From an uncultured Prevotella sp. (GTDB lineage: Bacteria > Bacteroidota > Bacteroidia > Bacteroidales > Bacteroidaceae): a stretch of 31,438 bases of DNA. Under the pieces are notes generated by a model. That model saw nothing but the letters and a program-made list of their open reading frames with translations. It did no database searches and was not told the origin of the DNA. Below, one piece after another: positions 8,349 through 17,101 of this stretch. The DNA lies in assembly GCA_905196835.1 (NCBI GenBank), contig CAJJWN010000035.1:1-31438 (forward strand). The letters run 5' to 3'. The position numbers and the translations under genes were made by a program. Within the stretch, counting starts at the first letter, position 1, and each line of letters opens with the position of its first letter.

Positions 8349-8830
8349 ACCATTAATTATATTTTATAAGCATTACAATTCTTTTTTCTTAGTAGTTACA
8401 TAAATATATAATAACTCAACGTAAATCTAATGACAATCTCGTTGTAACACAACTATATAACGTCGTGAGTTTTATGAAAATATAATTATGCTAAATTACA
8501 AATAATTACTGTGCTCACCAACTACAAAAATACTAAATTATTTTGTATGGCAGGTGATTACAACAAATTTTTTGACTTCAAAATAAAAAATACTGTGTTC
8601 GTAAAAATAGGATGTCAAGACTATAGGAGTATTGATAATAATATTACATTACTCTAGCTATTATATGATTTTTTATTATTTTAAAATAATAACATCTAAA
8701 AAATAAATTATAAATCAATATACAGTTATTTGCAATTTGATTATTATTAATATGCTTCCAAAATCAACAGTCAGATTGATTCAACAATACTGGCAGATAA
8801 AGAAATAGCGTCCTTAAAACCGTAAAAACC
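8349..8830. other. AT-rich divergent intergenic region
   Basis: About 480 bases, very AT-rich, with no coding-looking frame on either strand. It must contain the promoter of the minus-strand pair ending upstream at 8348. I found no TAnnTTTG box at a convincing distance and no clear inverted repeats. Confidence 0.5.
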
Positions 8831-9200
8831 TTATTATTGAAGAAAATAATCATCTATTTACGGGGCAACTTCACAAAAAATAGCTAAATTTGCCACAGGC
8901 TTCGGGGAGAAATCCGGAGCTTGCAGAAAGGCATTTGAGCTTTAGTTCTTTATTCTAAAATCGCCAAATTTAAGAATCACCAAAGAACACAAGTGAAGGA
9001 TGCCCCTTTTGCTGTATCGTATATGCTGATGGACGGGAGAATTGCATCCTGCCCTTTCGCCATATCGGTTCGGCGTGGGGTGATTGTTTTCTTCCGTTCT
9101 TTTGGTGACAGTGTTTGGCGATACTGAGAATAAGAGGACGTGGGTGATAATCAAGTCCGCGCCTTTTCTGTATGTGCCAATATCAAAAACAATGGCTGAA
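8831..9200. other. GC-richer patch with coding-like frames, probable mobile-element debris
   Basis: This patch stands out from the AT-rich surroundings. On the plus strand, codons at 8848-8943 read like the end of a gene (…SQKIAKFATGFGEKSG… stop TAG). Then 8994-9128 gives a GTG-initiated frame of about 46 codons (VKDAPFAVSYMLMDGRIASC...). The opposite strand of the same stretch also reads protein-like (…SPKERKKTITPRRTDMAKG…). Which strand, if any, was coding is unclear. The likely reading is leftover sequence from another mobile element; I cannot name the genes. Confidence 0.4.
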
Positions 9201-9385
9201 TTAGACGGACTTATAGGCGTATAAGAAGGAAATATTTTATGGGAAAGTCAAATTTTGAAAAGTAATTTTAGGCATACTGATGAACTGATTTCTCATCAAT
9301 GAATAGGATTTTATTATCAAATATAGTAAACAACAATATATCAAGATTACGAAGCTATTTTATAACTTTTCTTGGTATTAAATAT

Positions 9386-9435
9386 CATTGAATGCAATGA
9401 AGGCTTTTTATAATGCCAATTGAAAAATAAAAGCC
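9386..9435. promoter_or_regulatory. Two inverted repeats upstream of the envelope cluster
   Basis: CATTG/CAATG (9386-9399) is followed at once by GGCTTTT (9402-9408) and AAAAGCC (9429-9435). They lie 50-100 bases before the first gene of the cluster (9487). They could form RNA hairpins or operator sites. No T tract follows on the plus strand, so a terminator is unlikely. No clear TAnnTTTG promoter was found between them and the ATG. Confidence 0.3.
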
Positions 9436-9486
9436 CGATAGCACGTAGATTTATAAATGCACATTAAAAACTAAAAACTTTATATC

Positions 9487-11280
9487 ATGATTAAATCCTT
9501 AAATTTTTTGTTTTTGTCATTGTTGGCGATTTTGACAATTTCTTGTTCTAATGAGGACACGGACATTGAATATGATTATCTTCCGGTCAAGCTGGTCGGG
9601 TCGGAAATGTGGAGTATCCTGAATGTTCAGACGGGCGAAGTGTTGTATAAAGACGAGTTCAAGAATATGCCCTCTGCAATCTACCACGACTTGTTTTTGG
9701 TTGAGAACGACAAGGGAACATTCGACTATTACAACATTAACAATGTTAAGACCCCTGTGAACAAAGCTTCGTTTTATATGGCTGCTGATTTTGTCGGTTC
9801 TGATGTAACTCCAGCTACGCTTCCCGGCAAACAAATAACGTTGATAAACACTAAATGTGAGGTCGTGGCTACACTTGACAAATCAATAGAACGATGCGGA
9901 AAGTTTGTGGAGGGCTTGGCTATGTTTATGGATGAGACAGGGAAATGTGGCTTCTTGGATAAAACAGGGAAAATCGTAATCAAGGCCAAGTATGATAACG
10001 GATTGTCATTCAGCGATGGTGTCTCGGTATGTTGGTTGGTTGATGAGGATGAGGACTTGACGACTTATTATGTCATAGACAAGACTGGTAAGGAGCTGTT
10101 TAAGTTTACATCTAATGAATACGTGATAGCCGGAGCTTTTAATGAAGGCCGTATTCCTGTATTCAAGGATAAAGAGATTATATATCTTGATAAAACCGGC
10201 AAAAAACTTCAAAGCCTGTGCAACCTTGAAGATACCATAAATTACAGCTCAAACCTTTTCAATTATAATATCTTCGCTTTGCGTGACGGACGTTCTGTAT
10301 TTTGTGAAGGTGATGTGTTCGGATTGAAAGACAAAGAAAGCAATATAATTTTAAGGGCAAAATATGATTTGCTTATCAATAGCGGCTATGGCGACGGAAG
10401 GTATATTGCACAAAAAGGAGACAAGTTTGGCATAATAGACTTTAATGACAATGTTGTGCTTGACTTCAAGTATGACGAGATATTCTTGTTACGCAGAAAC
10501 GTATTCCTTGTTGGCAACGGTAAGACAAGGACTCTTATAAACGACAAGGGAGAGGATGTGACAAATGTCAACATTAGCGAATTCTCATTGCAACGAATGA
10601 GCATGGTGAAAAGCAACTTCTTAGACCCTGATGCTTTCGTACAAAAAATAATGGATGATTTTACAGATGACTCATGTGCCGGATATAAAAATGGCACCAC
10701 GTTGGGCGACGTGAAAAGCGAACTTGACAATGATGCCGGATACTATTCTTATGAAACGGAGCTGACTGTTGCCAAAGGCAATGCTGACCGCCCAGTGACG
10801 CTTACGTTCGACAGATACTTGGCACTGCCGAGATACACTTATGAAACATATTATTATGAGAGCTATCGGGTCCCGGATGGATATGGGTTTAACTATGACG
10901 CGGAACTGGCAGTCATCTCAATGGAATACGACATTTCCGAGCATGAGAACATGGCACAGACAATAGCGGAAAAGTTTGATGCCGCCCTTTCAGCCAAGGG
11001 ATACAAAAAGCTTGCCAATGGCTTTATGGAAGCGCCCAACGGAACAGCCGTGGGGTTAGGATACAAGGGCGGCACCATGAGTCTGACGTATTCCTTCAAT
11101 AAAGAGAACAATGAAGGGCTAGCAAGGATTGTGCGTGGTTCTGATGGGGGTGAAACGCAAGAGGACAGTGTAGTCCCAAATTCAAACCTACAAGTTGACG
11201 TAGAGCTTAGCTCTATAGATGATGAAGCTACTGTAGATACAGTAGAAATATATGATTATGACGCAGGTGTAGAACAATAA
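9487..11280 (+). CDS. WG-repeat lipoprotein, first gene of the envelope cluster
   Basis: 597 residues. It starts with a lipoprotein signal peptide (MIKSLNFLFLSLLAILTISC, lipobox LTISC, lipidated Cys20). Residues about 35-375 consist of WG-type repeats, seen in segments such as KCGFLDKTGKIVIKAKYD (153-170), a pattern of KxGfiDxxGkxvi followed by xxyD. The last 220 residues have no such repeats and end in an acidic tail. WG repeats are thought to form beta-propeller-like or solenoid binding modules. The protein is probably anchored in the outer membrane. The next gene follows after 10 bases. It heads six genes packed within 7.25 kb, all with export signals, so it likely acts with them at the cell surface. 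Confidence 0.85.
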   Translation: MIKSLNFLFLSLLAILTISCSNEDTDIEYDYLPVKLVGSEMWSILNVQTGEVLYKDEFKNMPSAIYHDLFLVENDKGTFDYYNINNVKTPVNKASFYMAADFVGSDVTPATLPGKQITLINTKCEVVATLDKSIERCGKFVEGLAMFMDETGKCGFLDKTGKIVIKAKYDNGLSFSDGVSVCWLVDEDEDLTTYYVIDKTGKELFKFTSNEYVIAGAFNEGRIPVFKDKEIIYLDKTGKKLQSLCNLEDTINYSSNLFNYNIFALRDGRSVFCEGDVFGLKDKESNIILRAKYDLLINSGYGDGRYIAQKGDKFGIIDFNDNVVLDFKYDEIFLLRRNVFLVGNGKTRTLINDKGEDVTNVNISEFSLQRMSMVKSNFLDPDAFVQKIMDDFTDDSCAGYKNGTTLGDVKSELDNDAGYYSYETELTVAKGNADRPVTLTFDRYLALPRYTYETYYYESYRVPDGYGFNYDAELAVISMEYDISEHENMAQTIAEKFDAALSAKGYKKLANGFMEAPNGTAVGLGYKGGTMSLTYSFNKENNEGLARIVRGSDGGETQEDSVVPNSNLQVDVELSSIDDEATVDTVEIYDYDAGVEQ

Positions 11281-11290
11281 CTGTAATTTT

Positions 11291-11809
11291 ATGCAATTAA
11301 ATCAATTAAAAAACCATATAATTCTATTTGTGTTGCTTATCATGTCTTTTACGTCTGTTGATGCAAAGAGATACAGCTTTAAGATAGATGCGCAACGTGA
11401 AGTGTATGTCTGCCGTAGTGCCAAGGCCGGATTTAAGATGGTCGAGGTCATTGCTTATGGGAGAAACGCCGATAAAGCAATAGACAAAGCAAAGATGGAT
11501 GCGGTAGTTGCACTTACATTCTTTGGTGCATCTGGAACTGGAGAAATGGGAAGTATCCCTGCAATCCTTTTAGGTGGACGCAAGGAGTATGACAATAACC
11601 GTAAGTTTTTTGACAAATTTTTCAAGAAAGGCCAATTCATGTCTTATGTGGAAGATGTGAACAGCGGCTATCCTACTGGGAGCAACAACATAAAAACCAG
11701 TCGTGGCAGGAGAGTACGGATAATACTTTTGGTAGACTGGAACGGTCTGGCCAAATACTACAAAGAAGCCGGACTAAAAACGGCTGTAAGTGAACTTTCT
11801 GAATATTAA
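11291..11809 (+). CDS. Small exported protein of the DUF6175-associated cluster
   Basis: 172 residues with a signal peptide (about 1-25, ending SFTSVDA-K). The mature part contains VEVIAYGRNADKAIDKAKMD followed by AVVALTF, a pattern like that of LPP20/DUF-type periplasmic domains in which a GxGxs…AixnAkxdA helix follows a strand. The C-terminus is a strand-rich section (VRIILLVDWNGLAKYYKEAG). I recall similar small exported proteins next to DUF6175 genes in other Bacteroides-type genomes; this is from memory. Gaps are 10 bases to the upstream gene and 14 to the downstream one. Function unknown, probably part of a periplasmic or outer-membrane assembly. Confidence 0.75.
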   Translation: MQLNQLKNHIILFVLLIMSFTSVDAKRYSFKIDAQREVYVCRSAKAGFKMVEVIAYGRNADKAIDKAKMDAVVALTFFGASGTGEMGSIPAILLGGRKEYDNNRKFFDKFFKKGQFMSYVEDVNSGYPTGSNNIKTSRGRRVRIILLVDWNGLAKYYKEAGLKTAVSELSEY

Positions 11810-11823
11810 AAACCATAAGTAAC

Positions 11824-12789
11824 ATGAAAAAATATTCATTGGCGGTCGTCTTTTTTATATTTGCCATTTGTACCACAATGGCGCAACAAGAGAAAAAGAT
11901 GTTGAAACCCAAGGTTATGGTTGTTCCAGAAGAGGCGTTTTGCATCAATTCCGGAATGTTCAAATATGACCAATCTGGGAATAAAATTGCTGATTATGGA
12001 GCGGCAATGTTAAATGATAACGTGTTGGATGTAATAAATACGTTTGAGAACTTAATGGCCGGGTATGGCTTTCAATTAACAAACTTGCAACAGACTTTGG
12101 ACGAGCTGAAAGAGGAAACAGCCTTGGATAATGTTCTTAAATCAAAAGATGACGGCAGTGTGGTGGAAGACGACCTTGATAAATTGTCAAGAGTTGCAGG
12201 GGCTGATATCTTGGTTAAGATTTCCCCAAAGGTGTCAATGTATGGGCCTGAACGAAGACTAGAACTACGTGTATCCTCCATCGACTGCGCATCCAAAAAG
12301 GCTTTAATGGCATTTGGCCCTGTAACAAAAACATCAGCCGGCTCCATTAGTATGTTGCTTAAAGCTGCCGTAACAGATAATATAGAATCGTTTGCACTTG
12401 GCCTGACTAAATATTTCGAGGATTTGAAGACGAAGGGACGTGAAGGTACTATTTTCATTAAATTGTCTGACACATGCCCTGTAAATCTTGAAACAACAGT
12501 GAAGTATAAGGGCGAAGAAGGCGAGCTTGCAGACCTTATGGAACTATGGGTGTCAGAGAATGCTGTGAATGGAGCCTACACTGGTTCAAAAACATCAAGG
12601 ACAAGTATGAAATTTGACCAAGTTCATTTTCCTTTATTCGGAAAGGCTGCCTTTGGGAGGACTAAGGCCTTGTCTATGGAAGATTTTGTCAAAACCGGTC
12701 TTATTCAATTATTGGATGACTACGGAATTTCTGTTTCCACTCATGCTGTAGGAATAGGCAAAGTATATTTAACATTAGGAGGAAAATAG
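11824..12789 (+). CDS. DUF6175-like exported protein
   Basis: 321 residues with a cleavable signal peptide (MKKYSLAVVFFIFAICTTMA-QQ). The mature protein begins with a strand typical of this group (KPKVMVVPEEAFC). A segment at about 115-150 (DLDKLSRVAGADILVKISPK) resembles the nucleotide-free TolB/CsgG-like fold, in which an alternative activity of a system component is assessed by ADxxv. Overall length and these motifs fit the DUF6175 family of Bacteroidetes as I remember it; a profile search would settle this. The next gene starts 2 bases after its stop. Function unknown. Companion genes suggest it belongs to an envelope complex related to CsgG-type or FlgT-type assemblies. Confidence 0.75.
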   Translation: MKKYSLAVVFFIFAICTTMAQQEKKMLKPKVMVVPEEAFCINSGMFKYDQSGNKIADYGAAMLNDNVLDVINTFENLMAGYGFQLTNLQQTLDELKEETALDNVLKSKDDGSVVEDDLDKLSRVAGADILVKISPKVSMYGPERRLELRVSSIDCASKKALMAFGPVTKTSAGSISMLLKAAVTDNIESFALGLTKYFEDLKTKGREGTIFIKLSDTCPVNLETTVKYKGEEGELADLMELWVSENAVNGAYTGSKTSRTSMKFDQVHFPLFGKAAFGRTKALSMEDFVKTGLIQLLDDYGISVSTHAVGIGKVYLTLGGK

Positions 12790-12791
12790 TT

Positions 12792-13736
12792 ATGAATAAT
12801 AATTTGTTAATCTCAATCTTTCTTCTATTTGCTATGAATCTATATGGGCAAAAGAAAGATTTTGGGCACATAACCATAACGCCCTATATATCTGACAAGG
12901 TTGATTTGAATGAACCGGGGAAAAGACAGTTAGAAACAAAACTGAACCAAATTGTAACTTATGCAGGCGTAACTGGTGGGTTTGACAGGCGTTTCATTAT
13001 AACACCGAACATTAATGTCTGCTCTGAAAGTACCACTGCAACCATACCACAGAAAACATCAATCAAAACAGACATAACTTTTTTCATTGGTGATGGCGTA
13101 ACAGGAAACTTGTTCGGCTCTGTTGTAGTAAAAGCTACAGGAGTCGGCGACAATCACCAAGATGCACTATGTTCGGCGATAAAGAAAATTAAAATTGACG
13201 ACGAAGAATTACAGTCGTTAATATCAATGTGCAAAAAACGTATTATCGAATATTATGATGCAATGGCTCCTGATATAATAAAAGAAGCCAAAGAACACAT
13301 GAATGGTGGGGATTATGAAACGGCCTTGTCAAAATTAGCAATAGTCCCATCTTTGTGTGATGAATATAGTACAGCACAGGAGCTTATTTCAGAATGTGGC
13401 GGCAGACTCATTGCAAAAGACAACGACGAACTCATCATGAAAGCTAAAGCGGCATGGAGTAGAAACCCAAATTCCATCGGTGCTTCTGAAGCAAGTGAGT
13501 ATATTGCCCAAATAAACATAACGTCTCCATCTGTAAAAAGAGAAGTTGATAAATTGACAAATCAAATCGAGACAAGACTTATTCAAAGTGAAAATAAAAA
13601 ACTGGAAATTGAAAAAGCAAAGATTGTAAGTCAAGAAAACCTTGAAAGAGCTAAAATAGAAGCTTCATCAAGGGTAACAACTTCTTTTTTTGAAGCGCTG
13701 CCTGATATTGCTTATTATATATTCCGTTGGTTTTAA
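12792..13736 (+). CDS. Exported protein with C-terminal coiled coil
   Basis: 314 residues. Signal peptide at 1-19 (LLISIFLLFAMNLYGQ). The N-terminal 130 residues are strand-rich (FGHITITPYISDKVDL, then RFIITPNINV and TDITFFIGDGVTG). A helical part from about 160 resembles TPR-like helices (AKEHMNGGDYETALSKLAIV). A charged coiled coil of about 40 residues follows (about 255-295), and the protein ends with an aromatic segment (IAYYIFRWF). I recall comparable proteins beside DUF6175 genes. It starts 2 bases after the previous stop. The next gene's ATG lies 11 bases after its own stop, which supports tight co-translation. Confidence 0.75.
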   Translation: MNNNLLISIFLLFAMNLYGQKKDFGHITITPYISDKVDLNEPGKRQLETKLNQIVTYAGVTGGFDRRFIITPNINVCSESTTATIPQKTSIKTDITFFIGDGVTGNLFGSVVVKATGVGDNHQDALCSAIKKIKIDDEELQSLISMCKKRIIEYYDAMAPDIIKEAKEHMNGGDYETALSKLAIVPSLCDEYSTAQELISECGGRLIAKDNDELIMKAKAAWSRNPNSIGASEASEYIAQINITSPSVKREVDKLTNQIETRLIQSENKKLEIEKAKIVSQENLERAKIEASSRVTTSFFEALPDIAYYIFRWF

Positions 13737-13747
13737 AAATACATTTT

Positions 13748-15229
13748 ATGAACAAATTATCTTTTATCCTGATATTTTTTGCCTTTAGTCTGTGTATGCA
13801 GGCTCAAAAGATAGCCTTTGATGCAAAATATATAAAAGTTGGTGTTGTTACAAACATATCTTTACCTCAAATAGAAAATAATGCCAATATAAGAAATCTT
13901 GGGCAAATAAATTACCAAAATATTTATGAGAAAAAAGTTGACGGAAATATTATCGCCGACAAACTCAATCAAGAAAAAGTTGGGAAAATAGTCCTTGACA
14001 GGTTATTAAAACGTGATTCCCATGGTCATTTGGACATGAATGGTTTATACGAAGAAGCACTAAAAAATACGACACTGCAAGAAACGGAAGTTGCAATGCA
14101 AGATTTTAGTGCTGAAGCTAAAGATGTGTTAAAGAAGGAAATATCCTACCAACTTCTAAAAAACAACTATATAATTATCATACAAGAGATACCCAAAAAG
14201 AAGAATCCGCAAAAGAGCAAATGGTATTGGCAGGCTTTCCATGTAGACATAGATGATAGGATTATACAACAAGTATTCTTAAACTGGGAAAATCCTTCTG
14301 TATATGATGAAATTAACGTTCCTGTAAGTTTCGTTGGGGAAGGACGTTTCTATACAGATTCGTTTTTGTTTGATTTAGGTAAAAAAGTTCCTGCATTTGC
14401 CATTCGAGGTTCAGTATTCAGTCGCCGTCCATTTCTTGCTAATACAACAGCGCAGCAAGGAGTAAAAAAAGGTGACAGGTTTTTTATTTATCGCTTCAAA
14501 GAAAACAGAAAGGGTGAAATATATTCAAAAAAAGTATGTACCGCAAGAGCAACTGAAGTTACAAGTAAACATACAAGATTGTACACTATCAGTGGAAAAT
14601 ATGCTTCAAAAAAGAGGGGCGATGTTGCTGTTCAAAAAGACCGGCATAACACATCTTTGTCTTTCATGGGCCAATACAGTGCAGGTAATGATTCCCGTAT
14701 AGGCGGAAGACTCCTTTTTGATTATATGACACATTTTTCTAAAAGGGGTATTGCCCAATATGTTTTGGTAGGTCTTGATTATAACAGGTATAAAAAAGAG
14801 CCGGAAGGTGTTTGGTGGAACGAAAATGGACAAGTGGCACAGCCTGCACTGAATGATGTCAATTTCTCTTTAGGCTATGGCATTGGTTTCAATTTACTTG
14901 GGCGAATAGAATTTATGCCTTATGCAATGGTTGGTTATCAACGTGCATTTTTGACAGGTCGTGAAAGCCTGATATATTGGGACGACGATTCAAATGATTG
15001 GGCTACGCTTGACTTCGCAGATTCAAAAACAGGTGAAAAACACTACGGATACGATGCCTTTATCGCACATGCAGGAATAAGACTGAGCGTCAACATATGG
15101 TATCCATTACAATTGATGGTTGCGGCTGACTATAACTATACCACAGAAGATAATAGGTTTAAGCCAATAACCAATCGCCACGAAATGAATAGAATCAACC
15201 TTTATGCAGGGTTCAGGTTACACTTTTAA
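13748..15229 (+). CDS. Putative outer-membrane protein with FlgT/CsgG-like domain and C-terminal barrel
   Basis: I place the start at the ATG at 13748 (MNKLSFILIFFAFSLCMQAQ, a good signal peptide) rather than a TTG at 13727 inside the previous gene; this gives 493 residues. The middle (about 215-290) has a VKKGDRFFIYRFKENRKGEI segment, then a repeated basic strand and a KRGDVAV turn, like the SH3-type C-terminal domain of FlgT and related CsgG-like proteins. From about residue 300 there are alternating amphipathic strands rich in Tyr, Gly and Phe, and the protein ends with GFRLHF, with the terminal Phe typical of outer-membrane beta-barrels. It is probably the membrane anchor or pore of the cluster. 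Confidence 0.75.
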   Translation: MNKLSFILIFFAFSLCMQAQKIAFDAKYIKVGVVTNISLPQIENNANIRNLGQINYQNIYEKKVDGNIIADKLNQEKVGKIVLDRLLKRDSHGHLDMNGLYEEALKNTTLQETEVAMQDFSAEAKDVLKKEISYQLLKNNYIIIIQEIPKKKNPQKSKWYWQAFHVDIDDRIIQQVFLNWENPSVYDEINVPVSFVGEGRFYTDSFLFDLGKKVPAFAIRGSVFSRRPFLANTTAQQGVKKGDRFFIYRFKENRKGEIYSKKVCTARATEVTSKHTRLYTISGKYASKKRGDVAVQKDRHNTSLSFMGQYSAGNDSRIGGRLLFDYMTHFSKRGIAQYVLVGLDYNRYKKEPEGVWWNENGQVAQPALNDVNFSLGYGIGFNLLGRIEFMPYAMVGYQRAFLTGRESLIYWDDDSNDWATLDFADSKTGEKHYGYDAFIAHAGIRLSVNIWYPLQLMVAADYNYTTEDNRFKPITNRHEMNRINLYAGFRLHF

Positions 15230-15240
15230 AAGACAAAGAT

Positions 15241-16737
15241 ATGAAAAAGATATTAGAATTAACGATTGCTATATGTACCATGATGACAATATTATCATGT
15301 ACTTATGATTATCAATTCCCTGATTATACAGCTTTAGATAACACAGAGGCTAAATATAGGTACACGGTTGCAGATATTAGCTCAGAAGTAACACAACAAT
15401 TACTTCCAGTTGCCATGGAATGTGGTGTAACACTTCAATATGCTTCGGAACAATGGAGAATAGTTGTGACAGAAAAGGATGCAGCTGGGAATATATTATA
15501 CCAAGGCGAGCCAAGAGACAGAGCGGACAATAATACCAAGTTTTTGGAAATATCATATATTTGTTCATGCAGGCTTCAAGATGCAGATTGGACTTATTAT
15601 GATATTTGCAGATTTGATTTTGAAAAGAAATATTCAATAGGAGATACGCCATTGCCTATATTTTTGTCAGTTTCACCAGGTGATAAATATACCGTCACTA
15701 AATATCCTATTTATGTTTACAACATAGACAGGGGAGGCCTTAACGTGATAGAGAAAATACACTCATTAGGGTACACCCTTTTGGATGTTAAAACTATTAT
15801 CACAGAAAAAGACGAGAATGGAGATACAATTAGATCTTTTGAACATCGTATGGTTGACGGAATGATTATTACCACAGTAGCGAAAACAATAGATGTGGAA
15901 ATTCCGTTATATGGACAGCCTCAAAATTCTGCCGAAAAAGTATATGTTGGTTCTTATTTCTTTAGAAACATAAAAATTAAAGAAATCAACGGTACGACTC
16001 TAACTTTAACAGAAGACATGGAACATGAATTTGTAGGAAATGAAAACATGACATATTTCTATAATATAGACAGAAATAATTTATCGGTGATGGTGATAGA
16101 AAAAATAAACTCTTATGGTTATTCAGTTGCTGATGTAAATATGATTATCACCGAAAAGGATGGAAATGGCAGGGCCATAAGAACATTTGGACATCGTGTT
16201 ATTGATGGTATGATTTATTCGGCGGCAGGCGCAAAAACAATAGATGTCGAGATTACATTATACGGGTTCAATGAGAATAATGATAAAATCTATGTTGGCT
16301 CTTATATTTTCAAAGATATAAAACTTGAAGATATTAATGGCACGACGCTCACCCTTACTGAAGACATGGAACATGAATTTGTAGAAAATGAAAAAATGCC
16401 ATATTCCTATAATATAAACAGAGATGATTTACCTGTGGTAGAAAAAATAAACTCTTATGGTTATTCTGTTGCTGATGTAAATATGATTATCACGGAAAAG
16501 GATGGAAATGGTAATGACATACGAGTTTTCGAACATAGAACTATTGACGGTATGATTTCAACAGAAGCAAAAACAATAGATGTTGAGATTGCATTATACG
16601 GATACACATCAAATTATGATAAAGTTTATATTGGCTCTTATATATTCAAAGACATCCATCTCGCAAAAATCAACGGTACAACATTAACCTTAACAGAAGA
16701 TATGGAACATGAATTTGTAGAAAATCCAGACCTATAA
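15241..16737 (+). CDS. Lipoprotein with three tandem ~112-residue repeats
   Basis: 498 residues. Signal peptide with lipobox ILSC (Cys20). Residues 161-274, 275-390 and 391-498 are three copies of one beta-rich repeat, each containing a YNI-D/N-R start, EKI-SxGY, IITEKDxNG, an xIDGMI turn, AKTIDVEI, VGSY-F and NGTTLTLTEDMEHEF near the end. Residues 40-160 look like a more distant fourth copy (IVVTEKDAAGN). Repeats 2 and 3 are most alike. This architecture suggests a surface-exposed stalk or adhesin-like ligand-binding protein; function is inferred. It is the last gene of the cluster, followed by a hairpin terminator 100 bases later. Its repeat number may vary between strains by recombination. 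Confidence 0.85.
   Translation: MKKILELTIAICTMMTILSCTYDYQFPDYTALDNTEAKYRYTVADISSEVTQQLLPVAMECGVTLQYASEQWRIVVTEKDAAGNILYQGEPRDRADNNTKFLEISYICSCRLQDADWTYYDICRFDFEKKYSIGDTPLPIFLSVSPGDKYTVTKYPIYVYNIDRGGLNVIEKIHSLGYTLLDVKTIITEKDENGDTIRSFEHRMVDGMIITTVAKTIDVEIPLYGQPQNSAEKVYVGSYFFRNIKIKEINGTTLTLTEDMEHEFVGNENMTYFYNIDRNNLSVMVIEKINSYGYSVADVNMIITEKDGNGRAIRTFGHRVIDGMIYSAAGAKTIDVEITLYGFNENNDKIYVGSYIFKDIKLEDINGTTLTLTEDMEHEFVENEKMPYSYNINRDDLPVVEKINSYGYSVADVNMIITEKDGNGNDIRVFEHRTIDGMISTEAKTIDVEIALYGYTSNYDKVYIGSYIFKDIHLAKINGTTLTLTEDMEHEFVENPDL
15721..16734 (+). repeat. Three tandem in-gene repeats of about 340 bp
   Basis: Units at about 15721-16062, 16063-16410 and 16411-16734 encode the three lipoprotein repeats. 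Units 2 and 3 share long near-identical DNA stretches, for example around 16105-16167 and 16444-16507, which indicates recent duplication and possible copy-number change. Confidence 0.8.
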
Positions 16738-16836
16738 ACTTTAAGATTTTTGGTCGTAGCAATTTCAAAATTCAACATACTGTTTGAACATTTAAAATAA
16801 GAGATTATTATTCAATCTTATTTACAATTCTTTATT

Positions 16837-16875
16837 ACGCGCTAAGATTAATTTCTTGGTGCGTTTTTATTTTTT
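16837..16875 (+). terminator. Intrinsic terminator of the envelope cluster
   Basis: An 11-bp stem with two G-T pairs (ACGCGCTAAGA pairing with TCTTGGTGCGT), a short loop, then TTTTTATTTTTT. It lies 100 bases after the stop of the last envelope gene. Confidence 0.75.
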
Positions 16876-16929
16876 CAAGCAACTTAACAAAACATTCTCC
16901 TGCAACTCATTTTGTTTTCATTGTAGAAA

Positions 16930-17101
16930 GTCCTCCAAAGCGATAAAACGCGCCTGCCAAACCTTCAATGCCTAACTTGTGAAATGGATAAGAGGTTACA
17001 TAGAGCGGTATAATTGTCAATCAAAGCTACAAAACGCTCTTACTAGACCTCCAAATCCTAACTAATGAATAAAGAAAATTTAATAATAGTAAAGTTATGG
17101 T
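16930..17101 (+). repeat. Imperfect 86-bp tandem repeat in the leader of the small-gene operon
   Basis: Two units start at 16930 and 17016. Aligned landmarks are CAAAGC (16936, 17022), AAAACGC (about 16945, 17031), CCT…CAA and CCTAAC (16971, 17057), then TGAAA/TGAAT. All landmarks are exactly 86 bases apart. The second unit runs into the start of the gene at 17097. A shorter relative (CCTCCAAATTCTTACCTGTG, from 18854) precedes the primase gene, so this looks like a recurring control element. Confidence 0.6.

Noticed and set aside
8942..9154. 70-codon minus-strand frame
   Set aside because: A different minus-strand frame of the same patch reads more like protein. This one is rich in Pro, Arg and His without pattern, and has no start context.
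13727..13748. Upstream TTG start of the outer-membrane protein gene
   Set aside because: It lies within the preceding gene and would place seven extra residues before a well-formed signal peptide. The ATG at 13748 is better.
15579..15592. Short match to the 3' part of the tRNA (GCTTCAAGATG) as a possible left attachment site
   Set aside because: Only about 11 bases match, inside a lipoprotein gene, without wider similarity. Such a match is expected by chance.
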